Positions 46,024 through 54,877 of a DNA stretch of 64,000 bases are shown here, piece after piece. The DNA is taken from NCBI RefSeq assembly GCF_000355765.4, contig NZ_CP021106.3:1831137-1895136 (forward strand), read 5' to 3'. A model generated the notes under the pieces. That model was not told the origin of the DNA. It made no database searches and saw only the letters and a list, made by a program, of their open reading frames with translations. Position 1 is the stretch's first letter. Every line of letters begins with the position of its first letter. The position numbers and the translations under genes were made by a program. Source of the DNA: Nitrosospira lacus (lineage in GTDB: Bacteria; Pseudomonadota; Gammaproteobacteria; Burkholderiales; Nitrosomonadaceae).

Positions 46024-47491
46024 GAAACTATGCATACGCCGCCTGGCAACGGGCGTTCCCGGTCTGGACAACCTGTTGGGCGGCGGCCTGCCAGAATTTT
46101 CCTTCAACCTGATTGCCGGCACGCCGGGAACCGGGAAAACTACGCTCGCTCATCAGATCATGTTCTCCCTGGCAAATCCTGATAATCGAGCGTTGTTCTT
46201 CACGGTACTGGGCGAACCCGCTTTGAAGATGCTTCGTTATCAACAACAATTTCCGTTTTTTGACATCAATAAAATCAATGAGTCGATCCGCTTTGTCAAC
46301 CTGTCTGCAGACCTCATGGAGGGAAGTTTTGACCGCGTATTGTCACGCATCGACGAGGAAGTGAAAGGCTATGCCGCCAGCCTGGTATTTGTCGATTCGT
46401 TTCGATCCGTCGTCAGGTCAGTAAAGCGTGGGGAACAGGGCGTGTTCGAATTACAGCGGTTCATCCAGCAATTGGGCATGCAAATGACGAGCTGGCAGGC
46501 AACAACATTTCTGATCGGCGAATACTTGTCGCCGGAATCAGAATCAAGTCCTGTCTTTACCGTGGCGGATGGCATCCTGTCGCTTTCACAGAATTTGCAT
46601 CGCAATTCAGTGGTGCGCAAGATGCAAGTAGTCAAGATACGGGGTCAAGCCCAGGCGCAAGGTTTGCATACGTTTCGTATCACGGATCACGGAATTGAGG
46701 TTTTCCCGCGGGTGATCATCGAGCAAGGCGAAGCGGTTGAATCAGCAAAAAAGCTGCCCACCCGCGACGAACGTGTTTCCATGGGGATACCCGGCCTGGA
46801 TGAAATGCTGGGTGGCGGCTTGCCGGTGGGCTATTCGCTGCTCGTGGTGGGGCCATCCGGTTCCGGAAAAACCATATTGGCGACGGAATTTCTGGCCGAA
46901 GGCGTGCACAAGGGCGAACCCGGTGTCATTGCGGCGTTTGAAAAGAGCCCCAGCCAACTGCTAAGCACCAAGCTGTCATCGCTGGTGAACACTGGGCAGG
47001 TTGGGGTGATCGACACGCGTTCCCTGGATTTGTCGATTGATGAAACCCTGCATGATTTGATCGAAATGATTGATCGAATGCAGGCAAAGCGCCTGGTGAT
47101 TGATTCTTTGTCTGGCTTCGAACTGGCATTGGCGCCCGAATTAAGCGAGGATTTCCGTGGCTCGCTGTACAGGATGATCGCCAAGCTGACCGGCATGGGC
47201 GTGACCATCTTAATGACCTCTGAACTGGAAGACCGTTTCACTGATTTGCGCTTTAGCCCATTTGGGAGTGCTTTTCTTGCTGACGCAATCATCGTGCAGC
47301 GCTATACCGAAATCGGGGGCCAGCTCAAACGCGTCTTCTCGGTGGTAAAAGTGCGTGGCAGTGAGCACAGCAAGGACATTCGACTGTTTGACATTACAGA
47401 TGGAGGCATCGTTATTGGTCAGACCTTGGCCGGGTATGACGGAATCATGTCGGGCCATCCTAAGATCGACCCAGCTAAAAGATCTGGGTAA
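46016..47491 (+). CDS. KaiC-like double-domain RecA-fold ATPase
   Basis: 491 residues. Two KaiC domains in tandem: the first begins GVPGLDNLLGGGLP with Walker A GTPGTGKT (35-42) and Walker B LVFVDSF; the second starts GIPGLDEMLGGGLP with Walker A GPSGSGKT and Walker B RLVIDSL. This is the CI-CII layout of the cyanobacterial clock ATPase and of many KaiC-like regulators outside cyanobacteria. No kaiB or kaiA is nearby. It overlaps the upstream helical gene and is followed after 8 bp by a GGDEF-EAL gene, pointing to a role in signalling rather than a clock. Confidence 0.9.
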   Translation: MNEKLCIRRLATGVPGLDNLLGGGLPEFSFNLIAGTPGTGKTTLAHQIMFSLANPDNRALFFTVLGEPALKMLRYQQQFPFFDINKINESIRFVNLSADLMEGSFDRVLSRIDEEVKGYAASLVFVDSFRSVVRSVKRGEQGVFELQRFIQQLGMQMTSWQATTFLIGEYLSPESESSPVFTVADGILSLSQNLHRNSVVRKMQVVKIRGQAQAQGLHTFRITDHGIEVFPRVIIEQGEAVESAKKLPTRDERVSMGIPGLDEMLGGGLPVGYSLLVVGPSGSGKTILATEFLAEGVHKGEPGVIAAFEKSPSQLLSTKLSSLVNTGQVGVIDTRSLDLSIDETLHDLIEMIDRMQAKRLVIDSLSGFELALAPELSEDFRGSLYRMIAKLTGMGVTILMTSELEDRFTDLRFSPFGSAFLADAIIVQRYTEIGGQLKRVFSVVKVRGSEHSKDIRLFDITDGGIVIGQTLAGYDGIMSGHPKIDPAKRSG

Positions 47492-47499
47492 CGGAAGGG

Positions 47500-49371
47500 A
47501 TGGCCATAATGAGCAGAAATGACGATGACGGCGTTTCTGATACCAATGATTCGGAGACCGGTAACCCAGGTCAAATGGACCTACCCAGCGAGCACAAAGA
47601 CAAGTTGCTAGCTTCCCGGGAAAAAGACATTACACGCCGGGAAGGTGCTGTCGTTGACGACAAGGCAACCCTTCTCCAACGCGAGAAGCTGGTTACGCGG
47701 CGTAAAGATGCCGTGGAACTTCGTGAGAATGCCGCTGACTTGCGGGAAGACACTGCCCATCGGCGCGAAGAGACAGCCTTCGTGCGCGAGAGTGTGATTC
47801 ACGGAGTAGATACGGGACAAACACAACGGCAAGAGGTCGTGGAACTTCGTGAGAATGCTGTTGATTTGCGTGAAGATACGGCCCATCTACGCGAAGGGAC
47901 TGCCTCCTTGCGGGAGGAGGTAATTCGCAAGACCGATATGGGACAGGCCGCGTCCGACGACCACCTGATGATGATGCAGCAAGCGAACGCCAGGTTGGTA
48001 GTCTCTGTAATTGAAGCGCATAAGCTGGCGGAGCAAGTCGAAACGGTTGCCACCAAACTGCAATACTTGGCCCATCACGATGGTCTTACCAGCTTGCCTA
48101 ATCGAATGCTCCTGCAAGACCGGCTTAACCAGGCGATTGAGTTGGCTCGCCGTCAAGGCAGGCGATTTGCAGTGCTATTCATGGATCTGGATCGATTTAA
48201 AAAAATCAATGATTCCCTGGGACACGGAGTTGGCGACCAGTTGCTGCAGTCGGTGGCACAGCGCCTCCGGGGTTGCGTGCGCCACTCGGATACCATCGGC
48301 CGCCAGGGGGGAGATGAATTCGTGGTACTCCTGTCGAATATCATGCACGCAGAAGATGCGGCGCTCATTGCACAAAACATGCTCACCGCACTCGCTGCTC
48401 CACATCTCATCGATCATCATGAGCTCTTCGTTTCAGTGAGTATCGGCATCAGTATTTACCCCGATGATGGCCAGGAGGCGGAAACCCTGCTCAAGAGTGC
48501 GGATAGCGCTATGTACCATGCCAAAGAAGGCGGTCGCAACAATTACAAATTCTTCGAGCCTGAAATGAGTGTGCGGGCTGTCCATCGTCAGTCCATCGAA
48601 GTTAGCCTGCGCCTTGCGCTGGAGCATCAGGAATTCGTGTTGTACTACCAGCCGAAAATAAATGTTCACAGCAATCGGATTATCGGGGTTGAGGCGCTCA
48701 TTCGTTGGCAGCATCCGCAATGGGGGTTAGTGCCTTCGTCACAGTTTGTACCCATCGCTGAAGATTGCGGCCTGATCCTGCCAATTGGCCGCTGGGTACT
48801 GCGCGAAGCCTGTCTCCAGGCCCGGACTTGGCGACAAGCTGGTTTGCCGCCCATCACCGTCGCGGTGAATATCTCTGCACTCGAATTCAACGCCCCGGAT
48901 TTTCTGAAAAATGTACGCATGACGCTTGAGGAAACAGGCCTGAAGCCGCATTATCTGGAACTCGAGCTGACTGAAAGTGTACTGATGCAGGACCGGGAGT
49001 TGACCGATTCCGTGCTGCATGCACTCGCAAATTTGGGTGTAAAGCTTTCGATCGATGACTTTGGCATCGGCTATTCGAGCTTAAGTTATTTGCGGCGGTC
49101 TCCGATCGGTACTCTGAAGATAGCCAGGTCATTCGTGCGTCAGATGACCACCACTTCCGACGATGCCGACATCGTCAGTGCCGTAATCTGCATGAGTAAA
49201 AAGCTCAAACTGCGCGTCATAGCGCAAGGTGTGGAAACTCCAGAGCAGTATGCATTTCTTCTGGCTCGGCATTGCGACGAGGGCCAAGGCTACTATTTCA
49301 GCCGTCCCGTTGTCGCAGAGACGTTCGCCACCTTATTGCAAACCGGTATTCCCCCCGCACTCCCCAGGTGA
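47500..49371 (+). CDS. GGDEF-EAL cyclic di-GMP protein with repeated coiled-coil N-terminus
   Basis: 623 residues. Residues 40-150 are a charged coiled coil with a near-perfect 36-residue repeat (72-107 and 114-149; VELRENAxDLREDTAHxRE). A GGDEF domain follows: GGDEF at 270-274 and an I-site RxxD at 261-264, both intact. The EAL domain has EAL at 398-400, IDDFGIGYSS, but KIARSF and AQGVET where most active phosphodiesterases have KIDRSF and AEGVET, so it may be weakened. The gene is in the same operon as the KaiC-like ATPase, 8 bp after it. Confidence 0.9.
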   Translation: MAIMSRNDDDGVSDTNDSETGNPGQMDLPSEHKDKLLASREKDITRREGAVVDDKATLLQREKLVTRRKDAVELRENAADLREDTAHRREETAFVRESVIHGVDTGQTQRQEVVELRENAVDLREDTAHLREGTASLREEVIRKTDMGQAASDDHLMMMQQANARLVVSVIEAHKLAEQVETVATKLQYLAHHDGLTSLPNRMLLQDRLNQAIELARRQGRRFAVLFMDLDRFKKINDSLGHGVGDQLLQSVAQRLRGCVRHSDTIGRQGGDEFVVLLSNIMHAEDAALIAQNMLTALAAPHLIDHHELFVSVSIGISIYPDDGQEAETLLKSADSAMYHAKEGGRNNYKFFEPEMSVRAVHRQSIEVSLRLALEHQEFVLYYQPKINVHSNRIIGVEALIRWQHPQWGLVPSSQFVPIAEDCGLILPIGRWVLREACLQARTWRQAGLPPITVAVNISALEFNAPDFLKNVRMTLEETGLKPHYLELELTESVLMQDRELTDSVLHALANLGVKLSIDDFGIGYSSLSYLRRSPIGTLKIARSFVRQMTTTSDDADIVSAVICMSKKLKLRVIAQGVETPEQYAFLLARHCDEGQGYYFSRPVVAETFATLLQTGIPPALPR

Positions 49372-49644
49372 TGAGGGGGAGACTTCCCTTCACTTCTTCA
49401 GGCCCTGCCTCATCTGGAGAGCCCGAAGCATGAAGTCATAAATAACCGATTCATGAAAATCATTTCAGACCCTGACCTCTCATTGGCATCGGCTCACAAG
49501 CCCTCCTTATTGGAAAAAAATAAAAAAGGCTCGATAACACCTTGTTTCTTCAGGAATAGCGCATTAGGATGATCGTGAGGGTTCCTCCGTAAATGAGGAA
49601 CATCAAGTTTTCATTCCATCTTGAATGTCACGCCGTAGATTGCA

Positions 49645-52600
49645 CTAAAAAGGAGTTGGCCCCGTCTTCTGTGCCCTCAATAACGCATAGGGAAATGTAT
49701 CGAAGAGTTGATCCAGCGCGAGTCCATGCGCTTCCCCGAGCGCCTGCAAGCTGAAGGTCTCGTCCGTCAACGTGTTAGTCCAACTCTCATGTATGCGTTC
49801 CGGCGGCAATTCGAACCAGGTGTTGCCCCACACGAGCTTGCCGGCCGGGATCCGGCCATGGTCTCCCATGAGTCCGCCAAGCAGACGCGGCACTACGACC
49901 AGCAGGGTTTCGTCGCCATGATGCCGGGCGAAGGCACATACCTGCTCAGTGCGTTCCCCATGCGTTTTCAAGGGCAGGTATCCGCCGTCCCGGAAAAGTG
50001 CTTCGCATTCGCGCCGGAATGCCAGTATCCGCCAAGTCAGATAGAGCTTGATCCGGCCGTCCGGCAGATTCTCAAGCAGACGCTGCGCGCACGTGGCGGC
50101 ACCCTCGTTGGCATAGAGGATCTTGATCGCTTGCAGGGCCGCATGCCGTCCCGCGTAGTCGACGGGGCGGCGGTTGTCCGGATCGACCAGGCTGAAGTCC
50201 CATACTTCATTGCCTTGATAGATGTCCGGCACACCCGGCGAAGTAAGTTTGAGCAGCAGTTGCGACAGGCTGTTGAAAGCGCCCACGCGTGCGATACGCT
50301 CCTGGAACGGCAAAAAATCACGCAAGAACAGATTGGCGGATTCAGGGGATAACAGCCGGCGCACGAAATCGCGCGTCGCTTCCTCATATTCCGGGTTGGG
50401 ATTGATCCACGAACTGTATACCTTCGCCTCGCGTCCGGCCTTGAGCATGTAGGCTTCCACGCGCTCGGCTAGCCGAGCCAGTTCCGCCGAATCTGGTGGA
50501 CCCGGCTGAGCCTGACCGGCGGGCCACACGCCAAGCAGCGTCTGGTAAAGCAGATACTCGTCGTTGCGGCTTGGCGCGTATTCGCCGGTATTCAACTTGC
50601 GGCGGTTTCCGCGGTTGAGTTGGCTCCAGCGGGAAAGCGCGCGCTTCCATGCGTCCGGTATCTCGGAGAGCACGCTGATGCGCGCCCGCACATCCTCTGA
50701 GCGCTTGTTGTCGTGAGTCGATGTGGCCAGCATGGCGTGCGGCCAGCGGCGTGCACGTTCCTGATTCTCTCGGTGGAATGCCGCGAGCGACACGCCGAAG
50801 CGCTGCGGTTCGCCACCGACCTCGTTCAGGGACACGAGCCGGTTGTACTGGTAGAAGGTCGTGTCTTCCACCGCCTTGGCCATCACCGGGCTGGTGTACT
50901 GCTGAAACTTCATGGCAAAGGCGCGCACTGCGTCATGCTGCGTCTCGCTCTTTCCCTGCGCATGCAGCGCCAGCAGCACGTCATGCACAAAATCAAAAAT
51001 GCTGGTGTCCGCCACCTTGCTGTGTTTCTTCGCGACTCCCACCGCCCAATCCACATAACGGGTGTCTTCCGCCGAAGCCTCGCGATCGGCGATATAGGTA
51101 CGGTAGACCGGGAAGCTCGCCACGATCTCGGCCAGCGCGCCGCGCAGGCTGTTGAAGGTAAAGTCGCAGGTGCGGCGGCTGCCTTTCGCGATACGCATCA
51201 GTTGAGTGGCCAGCACCTGCAGTTCGCCCGCCAGTGAGGTTTCCATGATCAGGTGCTTGTTTGCCCGTATGATCTTGTCCAGGTCCGGTTTTTCCCGGAT
51301 GAAGCCCTGATAGAGCCGGGTAAAATGATCGGTGGCGGTACCGTCGACAAACAGGCCGCCGCACGTCGCCACGAAGTCATAGCCCGTGGTGCCATGGATC
51401 GGCCAGGAGTCCGGAAGATGCTCATGGGACGCGAGAATCTTTTCCACGACCATATACAGTGGCTTGGGATCTTCCTCCGCCGTTTGGGGGGAAAGCTCCG
51501 CCGCCATGGCCTGCAAGCGCTCAAAGTATTCCTTCGGCGCGTACAGCCCGTCCGGATGATCGATGCGGAGCCCGTTTACATCGCCGCGCGCCAGCCACTT
51601 GCGCACCAACTGGTGGGTGTGCTGGAACACCTCCGGATCTTCCATGCGTAGCGCCGCCAGATCATTGATGTCGAAGAAGCGGCGATAGTTGATCTCATCC
51701 GCTGCCGCGCGCCAGAAAGCCAGGCGGTAGGCCTGGGCCTCCAGCAATTCGTGCAGTGGATCAAAATTCACGGTATCCGGCGCCGTGCCATTGAAAGCTG
51801 CCACATTTTCCTGAATGAAGTGCGCGATGTCGGCACTGCTTGCAGATAGCGAGGCCAGGTGACGCTTGTGCATTTCCTTATCGCGGGCGCGCTCCTCGAC
51901 TGCGCCGGGAGCCGCACCGTCGCGTGGCGGCAGGTGGCTAAAGGCGGTGATCAGGGACTGGAGCTGCAAAAACTCCGCATGCTCATCCCCCAGCCGCATT
52001 CGCAGGCGTTCCAGGCCACGGCCCAGAATGCGTGGATATTCCCGAGGGTCCACGGGGAAACGATGCTCATAGTAGAACACACTGAATGCGCCTTGCCCGG
52101 CATCGAATGCAAGCTTGAGCTCACCATTTTCCAGAATCGTGCCGTAATGGTCGCCGAGTACCGGCAGCAGGACCCGGCCCGGCAGATCCCCGGCGATGAG
52201 ATACCAGTCGATGTCGAAATAGCTGGCGAACCTGGATGCCGGACCATTTTCCAGCACATCCAGCCACCAGTTGTTGTCGGCACCCATGATGCCCATGTGA
52301 TTGGGCACCACGTCCATGATCTGACCCATGCCGTGCCGTTTCAAAGTGGCAACAAATTGTTCGAAGTCTTCGGCGCTTGTGATCTCCGGATTAAGGCTAT
52401 TGTGGTCAGTGATGTCATAACCGTGGCGGCTGCCGGGGCGGGCCTCGAGCAGTGGTGACAGATAGCAGTGGCTGATCCCCATCTCATCCAGATACGGAAT
52501 CAGCTCCGTTGCCTGCTTCAGGTCGAAGTCGCGATTCAATTGCAGCCGGTATGTCGCGCGGGGTATCCACGATTTCACGCCGTTCGCAACGTCTCCTCCG

Positions 52601-54816
52601 GATGGAGTAGCATGCAAAACCGGCCGCTCCCGCTGCAGGGCGAGTGTTAACCCTTGCAGGAAGGCACTGCCCTGCCACTCCTCCAGATTGAGCGGCATCT
52701 TGAGCCGCCAACTAGGGTAGGCCGGTTCCACCGTGCCCGGCAAATTCGGCTGCTCCCGCACGCCGAAACCATCTTCCATCTGCACCAGCAGCAGTTTGGA
52801 CGGTGCCCGCGCCAGGTAGGTGTACACAGCCGCCGCCAGCTCCGCCGTCATCTCGGGGAAGCCGACCTGATGCAGGCCACCGCTAGCCGGCAGCACGCCT
52901 TCGCTCTCCAGCGCCACCAATATCTGCGCGCGATCCGCGGCACGCTCGACGATCTGCCGGTTTCGTGCCGCATCGTCGGGAAACAGATGCCTCTGCTGGC
53001 GCAGATCAATGTCCAGCCCTTGCCAGAATCCCGCCAGCGTTGGCAGATCGTGCGTCGTAACCGCTGTTACGGCATTCACCGGATATTCTTGTGGCGGCTT
53101 CAGCCGGCCGTCGTCGCGCCGCTCGAAATACAGCAGCCGCGTCGACATCACGTTCATGGGCTGCAAAGCCTGGCGCACTTCATCGGGAACGGTACCCAGG
53201 TCTTCGCCCACCACCAGGCAGCGATTGCGCTGGCTTTCCAAAGCGAGAATACCCAGCAGATCTTCGAATGGATAACGCACGTAGGCGCCTTCCGCAGCGG
53301 GCAGGCCGCGCGCAACCCAGAAAAGGCGGTACAGACCCATCACGTGGTCTGCGCGCAGCGCCCCGGAATCACGCATGTTGGCCCGCAGCAGCTCAATGAA
53401 AGGTGCGTAGGCCGCGGCGGTCAGTTGATGGGGAATCCACGGCGGCAGTCCCCAGTCCTGACCAAGAGAGTTGAAATCGTCCGGCGGGGCGCCGGTGCTG
53501 GCGCGCAATGCATAGAGTTCGCGCCGTGCCCACGTGGCGCCACCACCTTCCGCCACGCCGACCGCCAAATCGAACATTACGCCTACACCCAGCCCCAACG
53601 CCGATGAAGAGGCGCCTATAGCCCCCAGTTGCGCGGCAGCCTGCCATTGCAAGTATTCGAAGTACTCAACCCGCTCCAGATGGTCATCGCAGAATGCCGC
53701 CACCTCCGGCGCATGCGGTTCACGGTAGGCTTCCGGCCACGCGGGCCAGCCCCACACCGTGCTGTCCTGAACGCGGAAATGCTCCTGTAGCGCCTCGAAT
53801 AGCGCCTGTTTGCGCAGGCTGTCGCCGTGTTCGGCCTGGAAGGCGCGAAAAGCCTGCGCCCGGCCAGTGTCGCGACTCAAGTGATGGGTGCGGAAATATC
53901 GGTAAAGGTGCTCGCAAACGTTCGATTTCGCCTCCGCGGCAGCGCGATAATCCACTTGCTCCGTGGCGCGAAGCGCGCGCAGCCGAGCCTGGAAGCGAGG
54001 TGCCGCCACCATCGCGCGCCCTTCCTCGCACTCGGCAAAATCGGCGATGGCTTCCACGTCCAGGTACAGGATGTTGAACCAGGCACGACTGGACGGGCTG
54101 TATGGACTCGCATGCTCGGGTGCATCCGGGAAGAGCGCATGCAGCGGATTGAGCAGCAGCGTGCTTGCGCCGGCCTGGGCACAAAATTCGATCAGGCGGC
54201 GCAAGTCGCCGAAGTCACCGATACCATAGTTGCGCTCGGAGCGGATGCCGTAGAGCTGGGCCGCGAAACCCCACACCCGCCCTTCGCCGTGAATTGCCGG
54301 TGGTTCGTAGCAGGTGGCGGGCGCGACAATAAGGGGCATCTCGCCGCTGAGGCCAAGCCGATCCGCGCGCTCAATCGAGAAACGGTGATAGCCCGGCTCC
54401 ACGGCGAGATCCAGCGCCAGCATCCGCCGCGCGAATTCCTGGCCGTCGAGATGGCCGCGCTCTACGTCATTCAGCGTGGCCGGGATAAATTCACCCCTAT
54501 CTTCGATGCCGGATTCCCGGCGCAGGCACCAGCGATAGGGCTGCCTGTCCTCGCTCACCGGCAGAGCGATGGCGATGCGGTGCGGCTGCGCCGGTTCACG
54601 CACCACCTGTACCGCCGATAATGGCTGTTCCCACTTGCCCCGCTCGAAAGCATGCAAGGACGAGGCGGCTTCTTCCGCGGTGTTCGCCGTTATTCCCATG
54701 GCGCCGAGCAGGGCGCGTTTTGCGGCTTCGGAGGTATGATGGGCATTGCCCCAGATATCGCTGTACCACGGCATGACGCCATACCGGTCGCATAGTTGAT
54801 CAAGCGGATTGCTCAT
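49645..54816 (-). CDS. malQ-treY: Fusion of 4-alpha-glucanotransferase and maltooligosyl-trehalose synthase
   Basis: 1723 residues, two whole enzymes. About 1-735 is amylomaltase (GH77): RNYGIGDFGDLRRLIEF, LRADHVMGLYRLFWV with the nucleophile Asp, and VGEDLGTVP with the acid Glu. From about 742, SWIPRATYRLQLNRDFDL begins TreY (GH13), which turns the reducing-end alpha-1,4 bond of a maltodextrin into alpha,alpha-1,1: DVVPNHMGIMG, GLRIDHPDGLY, VVEKILA and the C-terminal GVPDIYQGNEVW are present. Fusion gives chain disproportionation plus trehalose-end formation in one polypeptide. It is the last gene of the treS-treZ-malQ/treY operon (61 bp from treZ). Confidence 0.95.
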   Translation of the reverse strand: MSNPLDQLCDRYGVMPWYSDIWGNAHHTSEAAKRALLGAMGITANTAEEAASSLHAFERGKWEQPLSAVQVVREPAQPHRIAIALPVSEDRQPYRWCLRRESGIEDRGEFIPATLNDVERGHLDGQEFARRMLALDLAVEPGYHRFSIERADRLGLSGEMPLIVAPATCYEPPAIHGEGRVWGFAAQLYGIRSERNYGIGDFGDLRRLIEFCAQAGASTLLLNPLHALFPDAPEHASPYSPSSRAWFNILYLDVEAIADFAECEEGRAMVAAPRFQARLRALRATEQVDYRAAAEAKSNVCEHLYRYFRTHHLSRDTGRAQAFRAFQAEHGDSLRKQALFEALQEHFRVQDSTVWGWPAWPEAYREPHAPEVAAFCDDHLERVEYFEYLQWQAAAQLGAIGASSSALGLGVGVMFDLAVGVAEGGGATWARRELYALRASTGAPPDDFNSLGQDWGLPPWIPHQLTAAAYAPFIELLRANMRDSGALRADHVMGLYRLFWVARGLPAAEGAYVRYPFEDLLGILALESQRNRCLVVGEDLGTVPDEVRQALQPMNVMSTRLLYFERRDDGRLKPPQEYPVNAVTAVTTHDLPTLAGFWQGLDIDLRQQRHLFPDDAARNRQIVERAADRAQILVALESEGVLPASGGLHQVGFPEMTAELAAAVYTYLARAPSKLLLVQMEDGFGVREQPNLPGTVEPAYPSWRLKMPLNLEEWQGSAFLQGLTLALQRERPVLHATPSGGDVANGVKSWIPRATYRLQLNRDFDLKQATELIPYLDEMGISHCYLSPLLEARPGSRHGYDITDHNSLNPEITSAEDFEQFVATLKRHGMGQIMDVVPNHMGIMGADNNWWLDVLENGPASRFASYFDIDWYLIAGDLPGRVLLPVLGDHYGTILENGELKLAFDAGQGAFSVFYYEHRFPVDPREYPRILGRGLERLRMRLGDEHAEFLQLQSLITAFSHLPPRDGAAPGAVEERARDKEMHKRHLASLSASSADIAHFIQENVAAFNGTAPDTVNFDPLHELLEAQAYRLAFWRAAADEINYRRFFDINDLAALRMEDPEVFQHTHQLVRKWLARGDVNGLRIDHPDGLYAPKEYFERLQAMAAELSPQTAEEDPKPLYMVVEKILASHEHLPDSWPIHGTTGYDFVATCGGLFVDGTATDHFTRLYQGFIREKPDLDKIIRANKHLIMETSLAGELQVLATQLMRIAKGSRRTCDFTFNSLRGALAEIVASFPVYRTYIADREASAEDTRYVDWAVGVAKKHSKVADTSIFDFVHDVLLALHAQGKSETQHDAVRAFAMKFQQYTSPVMAKAVEDTTFYQYNRLVSLNEVGGEPQRFGVSLAAFHRENQERARRWPHAMLATSTHDNKRSEDVRARISVLSEIPDAWKRALSRWSQLNRGNRRKLNTGEYAPSRNDEYLLYQTLLGVWPAGQAQPGPPDSAELARLAERVEAYMLKAGREAKVYSSWINPNPEYEEATRDFVRRLLSPESANLFLRDFLPFQERIARVGAFNSLSQLLLKLTSPGVPDIYQGNEVWDFSLVDPDNRRPVDYAGRHAALQAIKILYANEGAATCAQRLLENLPDGRIKLYLTWRILAFRRECEALFRDGGYLPLKTHGERTEQVCAFARHHGDETLLVVVPRLLGGLMGDHGRIPAGKLVWGNTWFELPPERIHESWTNTLTDETFSLQALGEAHGLALDQLFDTFPYALLRAQKTGPTPF

Positions 54817-54877
54817 GCATCTCCTCGTAGGCCCGATATTCCGCAGGCTGACAGAACAAGCCGGATGCCAGCTTTGT

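Noticed and set aside
52654-53607. 317-codon open frame antisense to malQ-treY
   Set aside because: Shadow of the amylomaltase part; no ribosome binding site or domain.
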